64,000 nt of DNA from Amphibacillus marinus (GTDB lineage Bacteria > Bacillota > Bacilli > Bacillales > Amphibacillaceae): the NCBI RefSeq assembly GCF_900110345.1, contig NZ_FODJ01000002.1, forward strand, positions 186,001-250,000, given 5' to 3'. Position numbers and translations under genes: made by a program. The notes beneath the pieces were generated by a model. The model saw only the letters and a list, made by a program, of their open reading frames with translations. It did no database searches and was not told the origin of the DNA. Shown here one piece after another: positions 19,559 to 28,715 of the stretch (within the stretch, counting starts at the first letter, position 1; each line of letters starts with the position of its first letter).

Positions 19559-19975
19559 ATGATTATCTTAAAGCAAACAAAACAACTAAACCAAGATCAG
19601 GTACTGGAATTATATAACAGACTAGGTTGGACTGCTTACACAAGCGAGCCTGAGCAACTTATGAAAGCAATTGCCAACTCATTATCTGTAGTGACAGCTT
19701 GGGATAAGGACAAGCTTGTTGGTCTTATTCGAGTAGTTGGTGATGGGCTAACGATCATCTATATTCAAGATATTCTCGTTCAACCTAGCTATCAGAATAA
19801 TGGGATTGGCACGCAGCTGATCGAACAGATATTACGACAATTTCATAATGTCCGACAAAAGGTCCTTTTAACTGAAGAGGATAGTAGGGTAAGGCATTTT
19901 TATCAAAAGCATCAATTTCAATCCTGCGATCAAGGAAACATTGTCGCCTTTGCCCGATTAGAAAACAAGGAGTAA
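19559..19975 (+). CDS. GNAT acetyltransferase
   Basis: 138-residue single-domain N-acetyltransferase. The core is VGLIRVVGDGLTIIYIQDILVQPSYQNNGIGTQLIEQIL (beta4-alpha3 with the acetyl-CoA loop Q-x-x-G-I-G), followed by FYQKHQF. This compact type resembles B. subtilis YaaT/YjcF-like small GNATs; the substrate is unknown. Start at the ATG 19559 after AAGAAGGTG. The following PH-like gene starts 4 bases after its stop, so they form an operon. Confidence 0.8.
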   Translation: MIILKQTKQLNQDQVLELYNRLGWTAYTSEPEQLMKAIANSLSVVTAWDKDKLVGLIRVVGDGLTIIYIQDILVQPSYQNNGIGTQLIEQILRQFHNVRQKVLLTEEDSRVRHFYQKHQFQSCDQGNIVAFARLENKE

Positions 19976-19979
19976 GGAC

Positions 19980-20333
19980 ATGAGGAATAAAAACCATTTA
20001 TTAAAGCACCTGCATATGGACGAGGAGATTGTTTTAAGTGCAGTTTGTACGGTTGAAATTCACTTAGCCGGAAAAAAGCAATACTTGGGCAGGTTAGTGT
20101 TAACGAATGAGAAAATGCTATTTGCTTTTAATTCGTTTAACAGAAATGGTCGAGTTGTTCCATATTACTATCAAAAAATTAGTATGCTAAAAAAGAAAAA
20201 AGGACTACTTGGCAATTATTTAGCTATACGTTACGATCACGCGCTGGTAAACTTTAAGTATTTTGTACCCGCAGATCTTAATGCAGTTTATAACAAGCTG
20301 TTATTGTGTTTAGTTAAAAAAGCAACAGAATAA
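19980..20333 (+). CDS. small PH-like (YokE-type) protein
   Basis: 117-residue soluble protein with a bacterial pleckstrin-homology/GRAM-like pattern: E-E-I-V-L-S-A-V, then GRLVLTNEKMLFAFNSF, a YYYQKISMLKKKKG strand pair, and a C-terminal helix DLNAVYNKLLLCLVKK. Such domains occur in short-PH proteins of Bacilli (YokE/YvbH-like) with no agreed function. ATG after AAGGAGTAAGGA, 4 bases beyond the GNAT gene, so it is likely co-translated with it. Confidence 0.6.
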   Translation: MRNKNHLLKHLHMDEEIVLSAVCTVEIHLAGKKQYLGRLVLTNEKMLFAFNSFNRNGRVVPYYYQKISMLKKKKGLLGNYLAIRYDHALVNFKYFVPADLNAVYNKLLLCLVKKATE

Positions 20334-20436
20334 AACTGTTACGAACGCCGTTTCACGTTATTATTTTTGAGCATAGCTTATTGGACAGGATTTTTTTAAG
20401 CAACCACGAATAATTTATCATTTTTTTGAAAAAATA

Positions 20437-20495
20437 TTGACGAATAATTCATAATCACATATACTAAACATGTAAATATGATTATGTGTTCATAT
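20437..20495 (+). promoter_or_regulatory. metal-ATPase promoter with operator-like palindrome
   Basis: TTGACG (20437-20442) and TATACT (20460-20465) are 17 bases apart. Around the expected start, ATATGA (20476-20481) and TCATAT (20490-20495) form a perfect 6-bp inverted repeat with an 8-base centre, the layout of ArsR/SmtB-type (CzrA-like) operators. No such regulator is encoded nearby, so a distant gene would act. Confidence 0.6.
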
Positions 20496-20529
20496 AACAA
20501 TATTAATTAGTGAAGGGATGAGAAACATC

Positions 20530-22470
20530 ATGGGAACGGCATGTAAAAAAGATAGCCACCACAACCATGATCATGATCACGGACATGGCCATAATCACGA
20601 TCATGGTAACCTGCCAGTTATTATGTTTTTTATTGGCCTAGTCGCTTTTGCGCTTGGGTTTGTCTTTGAAAGCAGCAGTATGCTTATCGCAAATTTATTT
20701 TTTGCCGCGGCAATTCTAACCGCTGGCTATCATATCATTGGTGAGGGTTTTGGCGATACATTTACAGACACGAGAAGACGAAAAAAATTCACGCCAAACA
20801 TTCATTTCCTGATGACATTAGCGACAGCCGGAGCTGTAGCGATTGGGAATTTTGAAGAAGGTGCACTTTTAATTGTAATTTTTGCCGCAGCCCATTTTCT
20901 AGAGGAGTATGCTGACGGTAAAAGCAAGCGCGAAATTACTAACCTATTAAAGATGAATCCAACCGAAGCCCGGTTAATCTTAACTAACGGAAGCACTAAA
21001 ATTGTTCAGGTTGAAGAGGTAAAGGTTGGGGATATCTTACAGGTCTTAAATGGTGACCAAATTCCGACTGATGGCATTATTATCAATGGGGTTACTTCAG
21101 TTGATGAATCAGCAATTAACGGCGAGAGCATGCCCAAAGAGAAATCCTCTGGAGATGAAGTGTTTGGTAGTACGATTAACGGTTCGGGTAGTTTTACCAT
21201 GGAGGTCACCAAGGATAGTAAAGATACCGTATTTGCGAAAATTTTACAAATGGTGGATCAAGCGCAAGGAAGTTTGACTAAGACAGCTACATTAATTAAA
21301 CAGCTAGAGCCGATCTATGTCACAGTTGTTTTAGTTTTACTACCACTTGTTATTTTATCAGGACCATACCTTTTCGGATGGACCTGGAATTTAAGCTTGT
21401 ACCGCGGGTTAGTCTTCTTAATTTCGGCATCACCTTGTGCGCTTGCTGCCAGTGCCGTACCAACCACATTATCAACCATATCTAACCTGGCAAAAAGAGG
21501 CGTGCTTGTTAAAGGCGGTGCATATCTATCTAAGATTGTTGAACTAAAGGCAATTTCCTTTGACAAGACTGGAACACTAACTAATGGAAAGCCAGTGGTC
21601 ACAAATTATGATTTTAGCAAAAATGTTGATGAAGCGGCTATTTTAGAAGTTATTGTAGCTATGGAAAAGCAGTCCAATCATCCATTAGCAACAGCAATTA
21701 TCAACAAATTTACTAACAATACTCGGCTAGATATAACGGTCGAAAATGAAATTGGTAAAGGGTTAACAGCACGATATAATGGCATTAATTATCGCATTGG
21801 TAAACCAGATTCTTTTACTGACGTTTCAACAACCTTTCAAAACAAACAACAGGCATACGCATCCGATGGAAAGACTGTTGTTTATGTCGCTCAGGATGAC
21901 GTTGTCATTGGCTTAATTGCCCTAATGGATGTTCCAAATGAGCAGGCACAGCCTGCAATTGCCTACTTTAAGGAACAAGGAATTCACACAACCATGATTA
22001 CTGGTGATGCAGTTGCCACTGGGGAAGCTGTTGGAAATCAGGTAGGAATTGATGAAGTTGTTGCGAATGTTATGCCAGAGGATAAAGCCACAATTGTTAA
22101 GCAACAGCAAGAGCGCTATGGCTCAACAGGAATGTTAGGTGATGGCATTAATGACGCACCTGCTTTAGTAACAGCAGACGTCGGTATTGCAATGGGAGAA
22201 GGGACAGATGTAGCCATTGATGTTGCTGATCTTGTTTTAATGAAGAATGATTTATCGAAGCTTGTCTATGCACATCGGTTAGCACAGAAAATGAATAAAG
22301 TTATTTGGCAGAATATTTTCTTCTCACTGTTTGTTGTGGTAACACTAGTTACCTTAAACTTTTTAGGCAAAACAGATATCGCTATTGGAATTATCTTTCA
22401 TGAAGGAAGTACTTTAGTTGTTATATTAAATGGCTTAAGGTTGCTGTTGCCTCCTAAACAACTAAAATAA
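20530..22470 (+). CDS. P1B-type heavy-metal ATPase (PfeT/ZosA/CoaT-like)
   Basis: 646-residue metal efflux ATPase. A His-rich N-terminus (about 13 His in residues 10-33, HxHxH pattern) likely binds or senses metal; no CxxC HMA domain is present. Six transmembrane helices; the ion-site motif is SPC (in ISASPCALAAS) instead of CPC, which places it in the P1B-4-like group (Co/Fe/Zn). The phosphorylation site is FDKTGTLTNG; HP is in SNHPLA; hinge GDGINDAPAL. B. subtilis PfeT (formerly ZosA) of this group exports Fe(II). The ATG at 20530 is preferred, the one at 20518 being too close to GAAGGG. Confidence 0.9.
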   Translation: MGTACKKDSHHNHDHDHGHGHNHDHGNLPVIMFFIGLVAFALGFVFESSSMLIANLFFAAAILTAGYHIIGEGFGDTFTDTRRRKKFTPNIHFLMTLATAGAVAIGNFEEGALLIVIFAAAHFLEEYADGKSKREITNLLKMNPTEARLILTNGSTKIVQVEEVKVGDILQVLNGDQIPTDGIIINGVTSVDESAINGESMPKEKSSGDEVFGSTINGSGSFTMEVTKDSKDTVFAKILQMVDQAQGSLTKTATLIKQLEPIYVTVVLVLLPLVILSGPYLFGWTWNLSLYRGLVFLISASPCALAASAVPTTLSTISNLAKRGVLVKGGAYLSKIVELKAISFDKTGTLTNGKPVVTNYDFSKNVDEAAILEVIVAMEKQSNHPLATAIINKFTNNTRLDITVENEIGKGLTARYNGINYRIGKPDSFTDVSTTFQNKQQAYASDGKTVVYVAQDDVVIGLIALMDVPNEQAQPAIAYFKEQGIHTTMITGDAVATGEAVGNQVGIDEVVANVMPEDKATIVKQQQERYGSTGMLGDGINDAPALVTADVGIAMGEGTDVAIDVADLVLMKNDLSKLVYAHRLAQKMNKVIWQNIFFSLFVVVTLVTLNFLGKTDIAIGIIFHEGSTLVVILNGLRLLLPPKQLK

Positions 22471-22487
22471 CACCGGATTTTCTCCAT

Positions 22488-22535
22488 AAAAAAACGGATC
22501 ATGTCGATGTTAATGTCGACTCGAGCCGTTTTTTT
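22488..22535. terminator. bidirectional terminator
   Basis: AAAAAAACGG / CCGTTTTTTT outer arms with an inner GTCGA/TCGAC stem, between the metal ATPase and the convergent reductase gene. U-runs occur on both strands. Confidence 0.8.
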
Positions 22536-22545
22536 AAATTTTAGC

Positions 22546-23595
22546 TTACTGCATCATTTGTTCAATGAGTTTCTTGTTTCGTTTTTTAAAGTGATCATTA
22601 TGAGAAGAAACCATCGCATATTCGTCTGCTTCTGGCGTAATGTATTGCTTAGCTTGATTGACCGCATTCGCTGCATCTTGAAATGCACCTGCAATTAAAT
22701 GAAGCTTGCCATCAAATTTCAGAATATCACCTGCTGCGTAAACACCGTCTAAAGATGACTGACCATGTGCCGTACCCGACACGTAAAAATCCTCAATTCG
22801 ATCGATTTTAATCTCACTATGATTAAGCAGCTCTGCTTCTCGATCGTAGCCATGATTAATCAACACTTCATCTACCTCAAGCATTTGCACTTCATTAGCT
22901 TGACTATTAAATAGCTCAACCTCTTTAATTGTATTGCCATCATTGTCTGCAATCAGCTTTGAGATCGTGGTATGAAAATAACAGTTCGCACTACTTTCCA
23001 GCAGTTGTCTTATTGGTGCTTCATGACCACTAAACGCATCGTTACGATAGATAACATGAACCTCTTCTGCAATTGGCACAAGTGCGTTGGCCCAATCAAC
23101 CGCGGTATGTTTACCACCTGAAATTAATACTTTTTTGCCTTTATAGGCTTTTAATGACTTCGCTTTATAACTTAGATTGGTTGATTCAAATTTTTCTGCA
23201 CCTTCTATCTCAATACGCTGTGGCTTTAAAATTCCACCACCAATAGCTAGAATAATTGTTCTAGAATAGTGTACCTGTCCTGATTCTGTTGTTATTTCAA
23301 ACAGCTTATCTTCCTGCTGATTAATCGTTGTTACTTTTTGATTTAAAACAACTTCTGGAGCAAAGGTTAAACCTTGCTGTGTCATTTGCTTAATGAGCTG
23401 TTCACCTAGTAATGGTGGCATACCACCAACATCCCAAATCATTTTCTCGGGATAGACATTTACTTTACCGCCTAAAACTGACTGAAATTCAATAATTTTA
23501 GTCTTCAAATCTCTAAGACCACTATAGAAAGCAGAGAATAACCCAGCAGGTCCTCCGCCAATTATGGTTACATCAAATAGCTCATTATGTTCCAT
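22546..23595 (-). CDS. ferredoxin/flavodoxin-NADP+ reductase (thioredoxin-reductase-like)
   Basis: 349-residue FAD enzyme of the YumC/YcgT type, which passes electrons between NADPH and ferredoxin or flavodoxin. It has the FAD motif GGGPAG (13-18), NVYPEKMIWDVGGMP, a second dinucleotide motif ISGGKHTAVDWAN for NADPH, and YAAGDI near the C-terminus; the CxxC of real thioredoxin reductase is absent. A perfect Fur box precedes it, so it is likely iron-repressed, like B. subtilis ycgT, and may supply electrons for iron release from siderophores such as those taken up by the 55-59 kb system. Confidence 0.9.
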   Translation of the reverse strand: MEHNELFDVTIIGGGPAGLFSAFYSGLRDLKTKIIEFQSVLGGKVNVYPEKMIWDVGGMPPLLGEQLIKQMTQQGLTFAPEVVLNQKVTTINQQEDKLFEITTESGQVHYSRTIILAIGGGILKPQRIEIEGAEKFESTNLSYKAKSLKAYKGKKVLISGGKHTAVDWANALVPIAEEVHVIYRNDAFSGHEAPIRQLLESSANCYFHTTISKLIADNDGNTIKEVELFNSQANEVQMLEVDEVLINHGYDREAELLNHSEIKIDRIEDFYVSGTAHGQSSLDGVYAAGDILKFDGKLHLIAGAFQDAANAVNQAKQYITPEADEYAMVSSHNDHFKKRNKKLIEQMMQ

Positions 23596-23622
23596 GCTAA
23601 CCGCTCCTTAGAATAACGATAC

Positions 23623-23637
23623 TGATAATCATTATCA
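23623..23637. promoter_or_regulatory. Fur box (perfect 7-1-7)
   Basis: TGATAATCATTATCA matches the Bacillus Fur consensus TGATAATNATTATCA at every position, 28 bases upstream of the reductase start codon. Confidence 0.88.
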
Positions 23638-23690
23638 ATTATAAAGGATTTGTTTCTTGATGTAAATCAATTTCGCTACTTTCCTTAAAT

Positions 23691-24116
23691 TTAAAAAGTG
23701 TCCTGGGCGTTTTTATACATTTTGTACATTCCTTGTGAACGGGGGGCCGTGTAATTAAAGCCAAATTGTTGGTAGAGACGGTCAGCTGGAACATCAGCGA
23801 TTAAACTCACATAAGACCCTACATATGTATGGTGATCAAGATACACTGTCAATTCCTTCATAATGGTTTTGCCAAGTCCCTTGCCTTGATAATCCGGCTT
23901 GACAACAACATCAACAATTTGAAAAACAGTACCACCATCACCGATAATGCGCCCTAGACCAATTAATTGATCTTGATCATATATACAGACGGTAAACAAA
24001 GCATGCTGTAAGCCAACCCTTGCTGCTTCGAGTGATTTAGTACTCATCCCAGCCGCTACTCGTAAGTCGATATAGGCCTGTGGTTCAGGCGGCTGATAAC
24101 TAATTCGATCGTACAT
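23691..24116 (-). CDS. GNAT acetyltransferase
   Basis: 141-residue N-acetyltransferase with core LIGLGRIIGDGGTVFQIVDVVVKPDYQGKGLGKTIMKEL (acetyl-CoA loop Q-G-K-G-L-G) and a C-terminal YQQFGFNYTAPRSQGMYKM. Similar to Bacillus YjaB/PaiA-like small acetyltransferases of unknown substrate. Start at the ATG 24116 with GGAGGT seven bases away; the frame extends to 24131 without a better site. Its ribosome binding site lies within the 3' end of a truncated gene (24056-24307). Confidence 0.82.
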   Translation of the reverse strand: MYDRISYQPPEPQAYIDLRVAAGMSTKSLEAARVGLQHALFTVCIYDQDQLIGLGRIIGDGGTVFQIVDVVVKPDYQGKGLGKTIMKELTVYLDHHTYVGSYVSLIADVPADRLYQQFGFNYTAPRSQGMYKMYKNAQDTF

Positions 24117-24307
24117 CCTAAATACCTCCACTCTTCTGAATAATACTGAACTGGCTTCCCTTTACGATGAGCATAGTCAATTTCTTCTCTCGTACTCTTT
24201 CCGATGAATCGATTAACATCAATGACAAATATCTGGTCGGCCAAATCGATTTTATCACGATGAATAGATTCGAATAGCTCTTTCTGATTTATAGTGTCGG
24301 CTATTCT
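24056..24307 (-). pseudogene. N-terminally truncated gene fragment (small DUF4406-like protein)
   Basis: The frame is open from just after a TGA at 24310-24308 to 24056. It encodes a stretch containing HRDKIDLADQIFVIDVNRF, then IGKSTREEIDYAHRKGKPV, which reads like the C-terminal half of small nucleoside 2-deoxyribosyltransferase-like / DUF4406 proteins (usually 100-130 residues: 'MADEIFVIN..GYIGEST..EIEYA'). There is no start codon with a ribosome binding site and the N-terminal half is missing, so I read it as a decayed gene. The last 20 codons run over the GNAT gene start. Confidence 0.5.
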
Positions 24308-24383
24308 TCACTTCACTTGAAAGAAAAGTTAATAAAGCAAGACCGTGGACAAAGATAGCCTCATCTAACGGTTATTAATCCAT

Positions 24384-25202
24384 TTACTTCCTTTTATAAA
24401 GATACATCGTCAATGGCGCAAAAATAATGATTAAACCAAGTGAGATGATGCTGACCCAGAGCACAGCTTGATAATCTGGCGTTCCTTCCATAAAGCCACG
24501 AACTGCGCGTACCAAGAACGAAACTGGATTAACGCCAACAAAAGCCTCTAACCATCTTGGCATTGTCTCAGGTGCGACAAATACATTACTGACAAAAGTT
24601 ACTGGAAAAAGAATCATCATGCTGGCTGCCATTAGCGATTTTTCCGAACGCATAATCATGCTCAATGTCGTCCAAATCCAAGAGACACTAAAGGCGAACA
24701 GCAATAGAATTGCCAGCCCTAATAAAATACCTCCGAAGCCAGCTTCAGCACGAAAACCTAAAATATAGCCAAGCACAAGCATTATTGTCGATGCAATTAA
24801 ATAACGGACTAAATCAACCATTAATGCACCCACTAAAACAGATGGATTCCAAATTGGTAGGGTTCGAAAGCGATCAAAGATCCCCTTCTTGATGTCATTA
24901 TTTAATTCAATGCCAGTATACATGGTGATCATCACCACTGTCATAACCAGAATACCAGGCAAAACAAATTGCAAGTACGTTGCCGTTGAGCCAGCAATTG
25001 CCCCGCCAAATAAGTAGGTAAACATTAGTAAATGAATAATAGGAAACATTGTGATATCGAATAATTGCTCAGGAACATACTTTATTCTTAACAGCATCCG
25101 CCCACTGAAGGTCAAGCACGCAGACAATGCACTTGCTTTTTTCGGTCGTACACGATTCGATAGTGCTTTTTCAATCGCTTCTGCTTGTGTAATGTTACTC
25201 AT
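24384..25202 (-). CDS. ABC-2 type permease (DrrB-like)
   Basis: 272-residue membrane subunit of an ABC-2 exporter with six helices. [24 protein letters not shown] near residue 46 and [16 protein letters not shown] in the C-terminal half are typical of the daunorubicin-resistance DrrB/NodJ group. Its ATG overlaps the stop of the ATPase gene by 4 bases, so the two are translated together. Likely function: export of a hydrophobic drug or lipid; substrate unknown. Confidence 0.9.
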   Translation of the reverse strand: MSNITQAEAIEKALSNRVRPKKASALSACLTFSGRMLLRIKYVPEQLFDITMFPIIHLLMFTYLFGGAIAGSTATYLQFVLPGILVMTVVMITMYTGIELNNDIKKGIFDRFRTLPIWNPSVLVGALMVDLVRYLIASTIMLVLGYILGFRAEAGFGGILLGLAILLLFAFSVSWIWTTLSMIMRSEKSLMAASMMILFPVTFVSNVFVAPETMPRWLEAFVGVNPVSFLVRAVRGFMEGTPDYQAVLWVSIISLGLIIIFAPLTMYLYKRK

Positions 25203-26182
25203 CCTGCCGCCTCCTCTTTCGTTTGATCATCTGCTGGTTTGCCCGTTAATGTTAAGAAGACTTCATCAAGGCTTGGCTGGCCAAGCGAGAAATCACTAAT
25301 GTTAATGTTAGCATCCTCAAATGCAAGTAATGCCTTTGAAACAAGCTTGGTATCAGAGACCTGAGCCGTTAACACAAGAGGGTCCGTGCCAAGCAGTACC
25401 TTTGTTTGAATGGTTTGTTCCAGCACCTGCGCGGCATGCGCCCTTACCTCTGGGTCATATACCCTCACATGTAGCTTGCCACTACCAATCGAAGCCTTTA
25501 GCTCACCACTGGTTCCTTCAGCAATAACCTTACCATGATCAATAACCGCAATACGATCAGCTAGCTCATCAGCTTCATCTAAATATTGTGTTGTTAATAG
25601 GACGGTTGTTCCAGCTTTTACGAGTAATCGAATAATATCCCATACTTGGTTTCGACTTCTCGGGTCAAGTCCGGTTGTTGGTTCATCGAGAAATAACAAG
25701 TCTGGTGAAACAATAATACTGGCAGCAATATCGAGACGTCGCCTCATGCCTCCAGAATAATTCTTAACCTGACGTTTAGCTGCATCAAAAAGATCAAATG
25801 CGGTTAGTAATTCTTCGCCCCGCTTCTTCGCTTCCCTTCTCGAAAAGCCAAATAACCGACCAATCATCACCATATTCTCCATGCCTGATAAATCCTCATC
25901 CAATGAGGCAAACTGACCAGTTAAGCTAATACGTTGGCGCACCTGATTAGCATCATCAATAATATTATAGCCCAATACCTCAGCAGAACCGCCATCTGGT
26001 TTTAATAAAGTGGTTAGCATTCGAATCGTTGTTGTTTTACCTGCTCCATTCGGACCTAGCACACCATAAATTGTGCCTTTTTTCACCTTCAAGTCGACAC
26101 CATCGACTGCGCGATTTTTACCAAAAACCTTTACTAAACCTTTCGCGTCAATCGCCCACTGCTCTTGGTTTAATTCTTCCAT
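25199..26182 (-). CDS. ABC exporter ATPase (DrrA-like)
   Basis: 327-residue ATP-binding subunit partnered with the DrrB-like permease. Walker [11 protein letters not shown], the Q-loop [13 protein letters not shown], signature [13 protein letters not shown], Walker [17 protein letters not shown] and H-loop [21 protein letters not shown] are intact. The extended C-terminal domain (from about residue 225) is usual for DrrA-type proteins. Start at ATG 26182 after AAAGGGG; the longer frame to 26242 lacks a site. Two DHFR-like reductase genes lie directly upstream on the same strand, 13 bases away, probably in the same transcript. Confidence 0.93.
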   Translation of the reverse strand: MEELNQEQWAIDAKGLVKVFGKNRAVDGVDLKVKKGTIYGVLGPNGAGKTTTIRMLTTLLKPDGGSAEVLGYNIIDDANQVRQRISLTGQFASLDEDLSGMENMVMIGRLFGFSRREAKKRGEELLTAFDLFDAAKRQVKNYSGGMRRRLDIAASIIVSPDLLFLDEPTTGLDPRSRNQVWDIIRLLVKAGTTVLLTTQYLDEADELADRIAVIDHGKVIAEGTSGELKASIGSGKLHVRVYDPEVRAHAAQVLEQTIQTKVLLGTDPLVLTAQVSDTKLVSKALLAFEDANINISDFSLGQPSLDEVFLTLTGKPADDQTKEEAAG

Positions 26183-26195
26183 GTGTTGCACCCCT

Positions 26196-26756
26196 TTACT
26201 TTTTATTCGCTTGATAGCGTAACAGGACATTGCCTGACGCAAAAGCTTTTGCTTCTATTAAGTTTAGTGAAACGGTTGTGGCCATATCCCGAAAAGCCGA
26301 TTTTCCTCCCCCAATCAAGACCGGGGTAATCATTAGTTGGTATTCATCAATTAGTTGGTGCTGGGTTAGCAAACGAACCAATTGACCACTACCTAATAAT
26401 AAAATAGCATCTTCATGTTGTTGCTTTAATTGCTCAACAGTTTTAACGATCGGTGTTGCGATAATCTCTGTTTGCGGCCAATTCGTATTCGTTAAGGTTT
26501 GGCTAAGGACAAACTTAGGCAAACGATTCATTTCTTTTGCAATTTCAGGTGAGGCGGTCCTTGCTTCATGCGTCGGCCAGAATTGCTCCATCAATTTAAA
26601 TGTACGACGTCCCATCAATAGACATTGAGCATCCTGTAGTAATTTCTTTGCATAGCTGTTGTAGTCGTCATCAATAATATGCCAATCAATCTTATTATTT
26701 ATCCCACAATAATAACCATCTAATGACACAACTAACTGTGAAATGAGTTTAGCCAT
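26196..26756 (-). CDS. DHFR/RibD-C family reductase (second of pair)
   Basis: 186-residue member of the dihydrofolate reductase superfamily (RibD C-terminal type), like B. subtilis YwjB/Yya[14 protein letters not shown] at the start, [13 protein letters not shown] in the middle and [36 protein letters not shown] at the end match NADPH-binding members. The substrate is unknown; real folate reduction is unlikely. The start overlaps the end of the upstream paralogue by 8 bases, and no strong ribosome binding site is present, so translation is probably coupled. Confidence 0.85.
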   Translation of the reverse strand: MAKLISQLVVSLDGYYCGINNKIDWHIIDDDYNSYAKKLLQDAQCLLMGRRTFKLMEQFWPTHEARTASPEIAKEMNRLPKFVLSQTLTNTNWPQTEIIATPIVKTVEQLKQQHEDAILLLGSGQLVRLLTQHQLIDEYQLMITPVLIGGGKSAFRDMATTVSLNLIEAKAFASGNVLLRYQANKK

Positions 26757-27321
26757 TTACATCAGCTCGCTGATAACCCAAGAATACAACACCTGATTGA
26801 AATGCTTTATGATCGACAAGGTTAAGCTGCTTTAACTCGGGTATATTTGGGAAAAATCGTTTGCCACTTCCAAGTATGACAGGATGAACATAGAGATGAT
26901 AACAATCAATTAAATCATTTTCCATAAATGATCCAGCTACTCCTGCTCCACCTAAAAGGAGGTCTCCACCTGGCATCATTTTCTCATGTTGTACAGCTTG
27001 TTTAATAGAATGACTAACAAGCTTGCTATTCCAGCTTACCTCGGTTAATGTTGTTGAGAACACCAGCTTTTTCACCTGTTGCCATTGACGCGAAAAAGCC
27101 TGTTCAGAAGCTGATGCACTAGGATTATGCTCTTGCTCTGGCCAATAGCTCGCCATATTTTGATAAGTGCGTCGCCCATACAGGTGTGTATCAACTGTCA
27201 GCTCCTGCTGATTAATAAAGGCAAATAATTGATCATCTGGTACACCCCAATCAATCTCTCCTACAGGTCCTTCAATAAAACCATCTAGTGACACCATTTG
27301 TGAATAAATAACTCGACGCAT
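26749..27321 (-). CDS. DHFR/RibD-C family reductase (first of pair)
   Basis: 190-residue paralogue of the following gene: VIYSQMVSLDGFIEGP..EIDW, YGRRTYQNMASYWPEQ and LLLGGAGVAGSFMENDLIDCYHLYVHPVILGSGKRFF. Same superfamily (YwjB/YyaP-like NADPH-dependent reductases of unknown substrate). The ATG at 27321 is seven bases from GGGGGG; the frame extends to 27336 without a better start. The two copies are only distantly similar, so this is an old duplication or recruitment, with an ABC exporter in the same direction downstream. Confidence 0.85.
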   Translation of the reverse strand: MRRVIYSQMVSLDGFIEGPVGEIDWGVPDDQLFAFINQQELTVDTHLYGRRTYQNMASYWPEQEHNPSASASEQAFSRQWQQVKKLVFSTTLTEVSWNSKLVSHSIKQAVQHEKMMPGGDLLLGGAGVAGSFMENDLIDCYHLYVHPVILGSGKRFFPNIPELKQLNLVDHKAFQSGVVFLGYQRADVNG

Positions 27322-27417
27322 CAATAAGCCCCCCAAAAAAATAGCTATCCTAACTTTACTGTTTTTTAAATCTGAAAACTTATTCTAAATTGCGATTATT
27401 AGTGAGGCTATTAAAGC

Positions 27418-28176
27418 TTAAGTGTTTAACAGGTGAGCCCGGACAATTTGCACAAGCCTATCTTGCTCCGATTCTGGCAGCGATTCAGATAATCTGGCAC
27501 CAGCAATAATGGGCAACCAAATTAAAATATCAGCTTGCTTATGTGCTGTTTTTCCTAAATAAAGTGTCAAGTAACATTCCGCAACGGCCGGCGCAAACCC
27601 GCCATATAAAAGATACGTACGACACACGTCTGCAAGCGGTTGTCCAGCACTTGCATCAAGCCAATCAATAATCGTAACCCCTGTCTTTCCTTCTATTAAA
27701 TTATAACAGTGAAAATCACCATGACAAAGTTTATTTTCCATTGGTTTACTATTTAATTGCATTAAGAGAGCTGTCTTTTCAGAGTCTGTTAACAAACCTG
27801 CGGACTTAATTTGCCGTGCTAATTTATCCGCCATCGGCTCCAAGCCAACTGCATTAATCGCATGCATCTTTTGTTGAACATCAATTGACACTCCTAAATA
27901 ATGATCAAGCAAGTCCATATCGGTCTCAATAAGCTGACCAAGTGTTTTTCCTTCAACAAATGCCATGAGCAGTGCAATTTTGCCATCTATTTTATTAATC
28001 CCTAACGGCTTTGGTACTTGGAGGCCCTTTTGATAGGCAAACGCTAATTTACTTTCTTCATATGTAGCAATTTCTTCCGAAAAATGAGACTTATACAACT
28101 TAATAACCCTATCTTCTTGCACGTACACATCAGCCGTATTACCTTGTCCAATTGCTTTCTTTAAGTCACCAATCAT
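27418..28176 (-). CDS. aminoglycoside phosphotransferase-like kinase
   Basis: 252-residue protein kinase-fold small-molecule kinase (APH family). IGQGNTADVYV is the nucleotide loop, VIKLYK carries the ATP-binding Lys, LCHGDFHCYNLI the catalytic Asp/Asn, and VTIIDWLDAS the metal-binding Asp. Chromosomal relatives act on sugars, choline, amino alcohols or drugs; nothing here selects among them. Start at the ATG 28176 (GGAGG seven bases away); the 28203 start lacks a site. Monocistronic. Confidence 0.82.
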   Translation of the reverse strand: MIGDLKKAIGQGNTADVYVQEDRVIKLYKSHFSEEIATYEESKLAFAYQKGLQVPKPLGINKIDGKIALLMAFVEGKTLGQLIETDMDLLDHYLGVSIDVQQKMHAINAVGLEPMADKLARQIKSAGLLTDSEKTALLMQLNSKPMENKLCHGDFHCYNLIEGKTGVTIIDWLDASAGQPLADVCRTYLLYGGFAPAVAECYLTLYLGKTAHKQADILIWLPIIAGARLSESLPESEQDRLVQIVRAHLLNT

Positions 28177-28389
28177 CTTAAAACCTCCAATTGTTTGATG
28201 CATTCCAGTTTAGCTCTAAGATAAGGCGAAGCGATGAGGTTCTTACGCTTCACCTCACTACTAAATTCTGCTATTCTACATATAGACTAACAAAAAAAGT
28301 TCAGGTTTAAATCGGGCTAGCGACTGATTACGCTTAAGTATTCTGGCTGGCTCCGACCATTATCATTACCTAACAAAGGGGACATCAAA

Positions 28390-28686
28390 GTGGAAAAACT
28401 TATTCAACAGATTAAACAAATGAGTGCGCTAGAGAAAAAAACATTGGAGCAGATGGGTTTGAAGCTTTCCGAAGAATCTGGTGAGGTCTCGCAGGCAATC
28501 CTGTCTTATGTGAAAGCAAGCGGCAATGCCTATAAAGAGCTTGGGCTTAATGATGTCAAAGAGGAATGTGTTGATGTAATGTTAATTGCATTTGCCTTGT
28601 TTTTCACGTTATCGGATTCAGAAGAAGAGCTAACAGCATTAATGACCAAGAAGATGGGCAAGTGGAAGGAGAAGGTGAGTAATTAA
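28390..28686 (+). CDS. MazG-like nucleotide pyrophosphohydrolase
   Basis: 98-residue all-alpha NTP pyrophosphohydrolase-like protein. The metal motif is split as usual: KLSEESGEVSQAI (helix 2) and VKEECVDVMLIAFALFF (helix 3, E-E-x-x-D). These enzymes remove unwanted (d)NTPs. GTG start after AAAGGGG with 8-base spacing. The gene stands alone between two minus-strand genes and its last codons form one arm of a terminator hairpin. Confidence 0.82.
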   Translation: MEKLIQQIKQMSALEKKTLEQMGLKLSEESGEVSQAILSYVKASGNAYKELGLNDVKEECVDVMLIAFALFFTLSDSEEELTALMTKKMGKWKEKVSN

Positions 28687-28696
28687 GCTCACCTTC
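28671..28696. terminator. hairpin overlapping the end of the MazG-like gene
   Basis: GAAGGTGAG / CTCACCTTC with the stop codon in the loop; lies between convergent genes and can serve both. Confidence 0.65.
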
Positions 28697-28715
28697 TTGC
28701 ATATCCGTAGTTGAA

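Noticed and set aside
24140-24380. Alternative minus-strand frame through 24362-24260
   Set aside because: Overlaps the better-supported DUF4406-like fragment in another frame; no start or family match, so it was not annotated.
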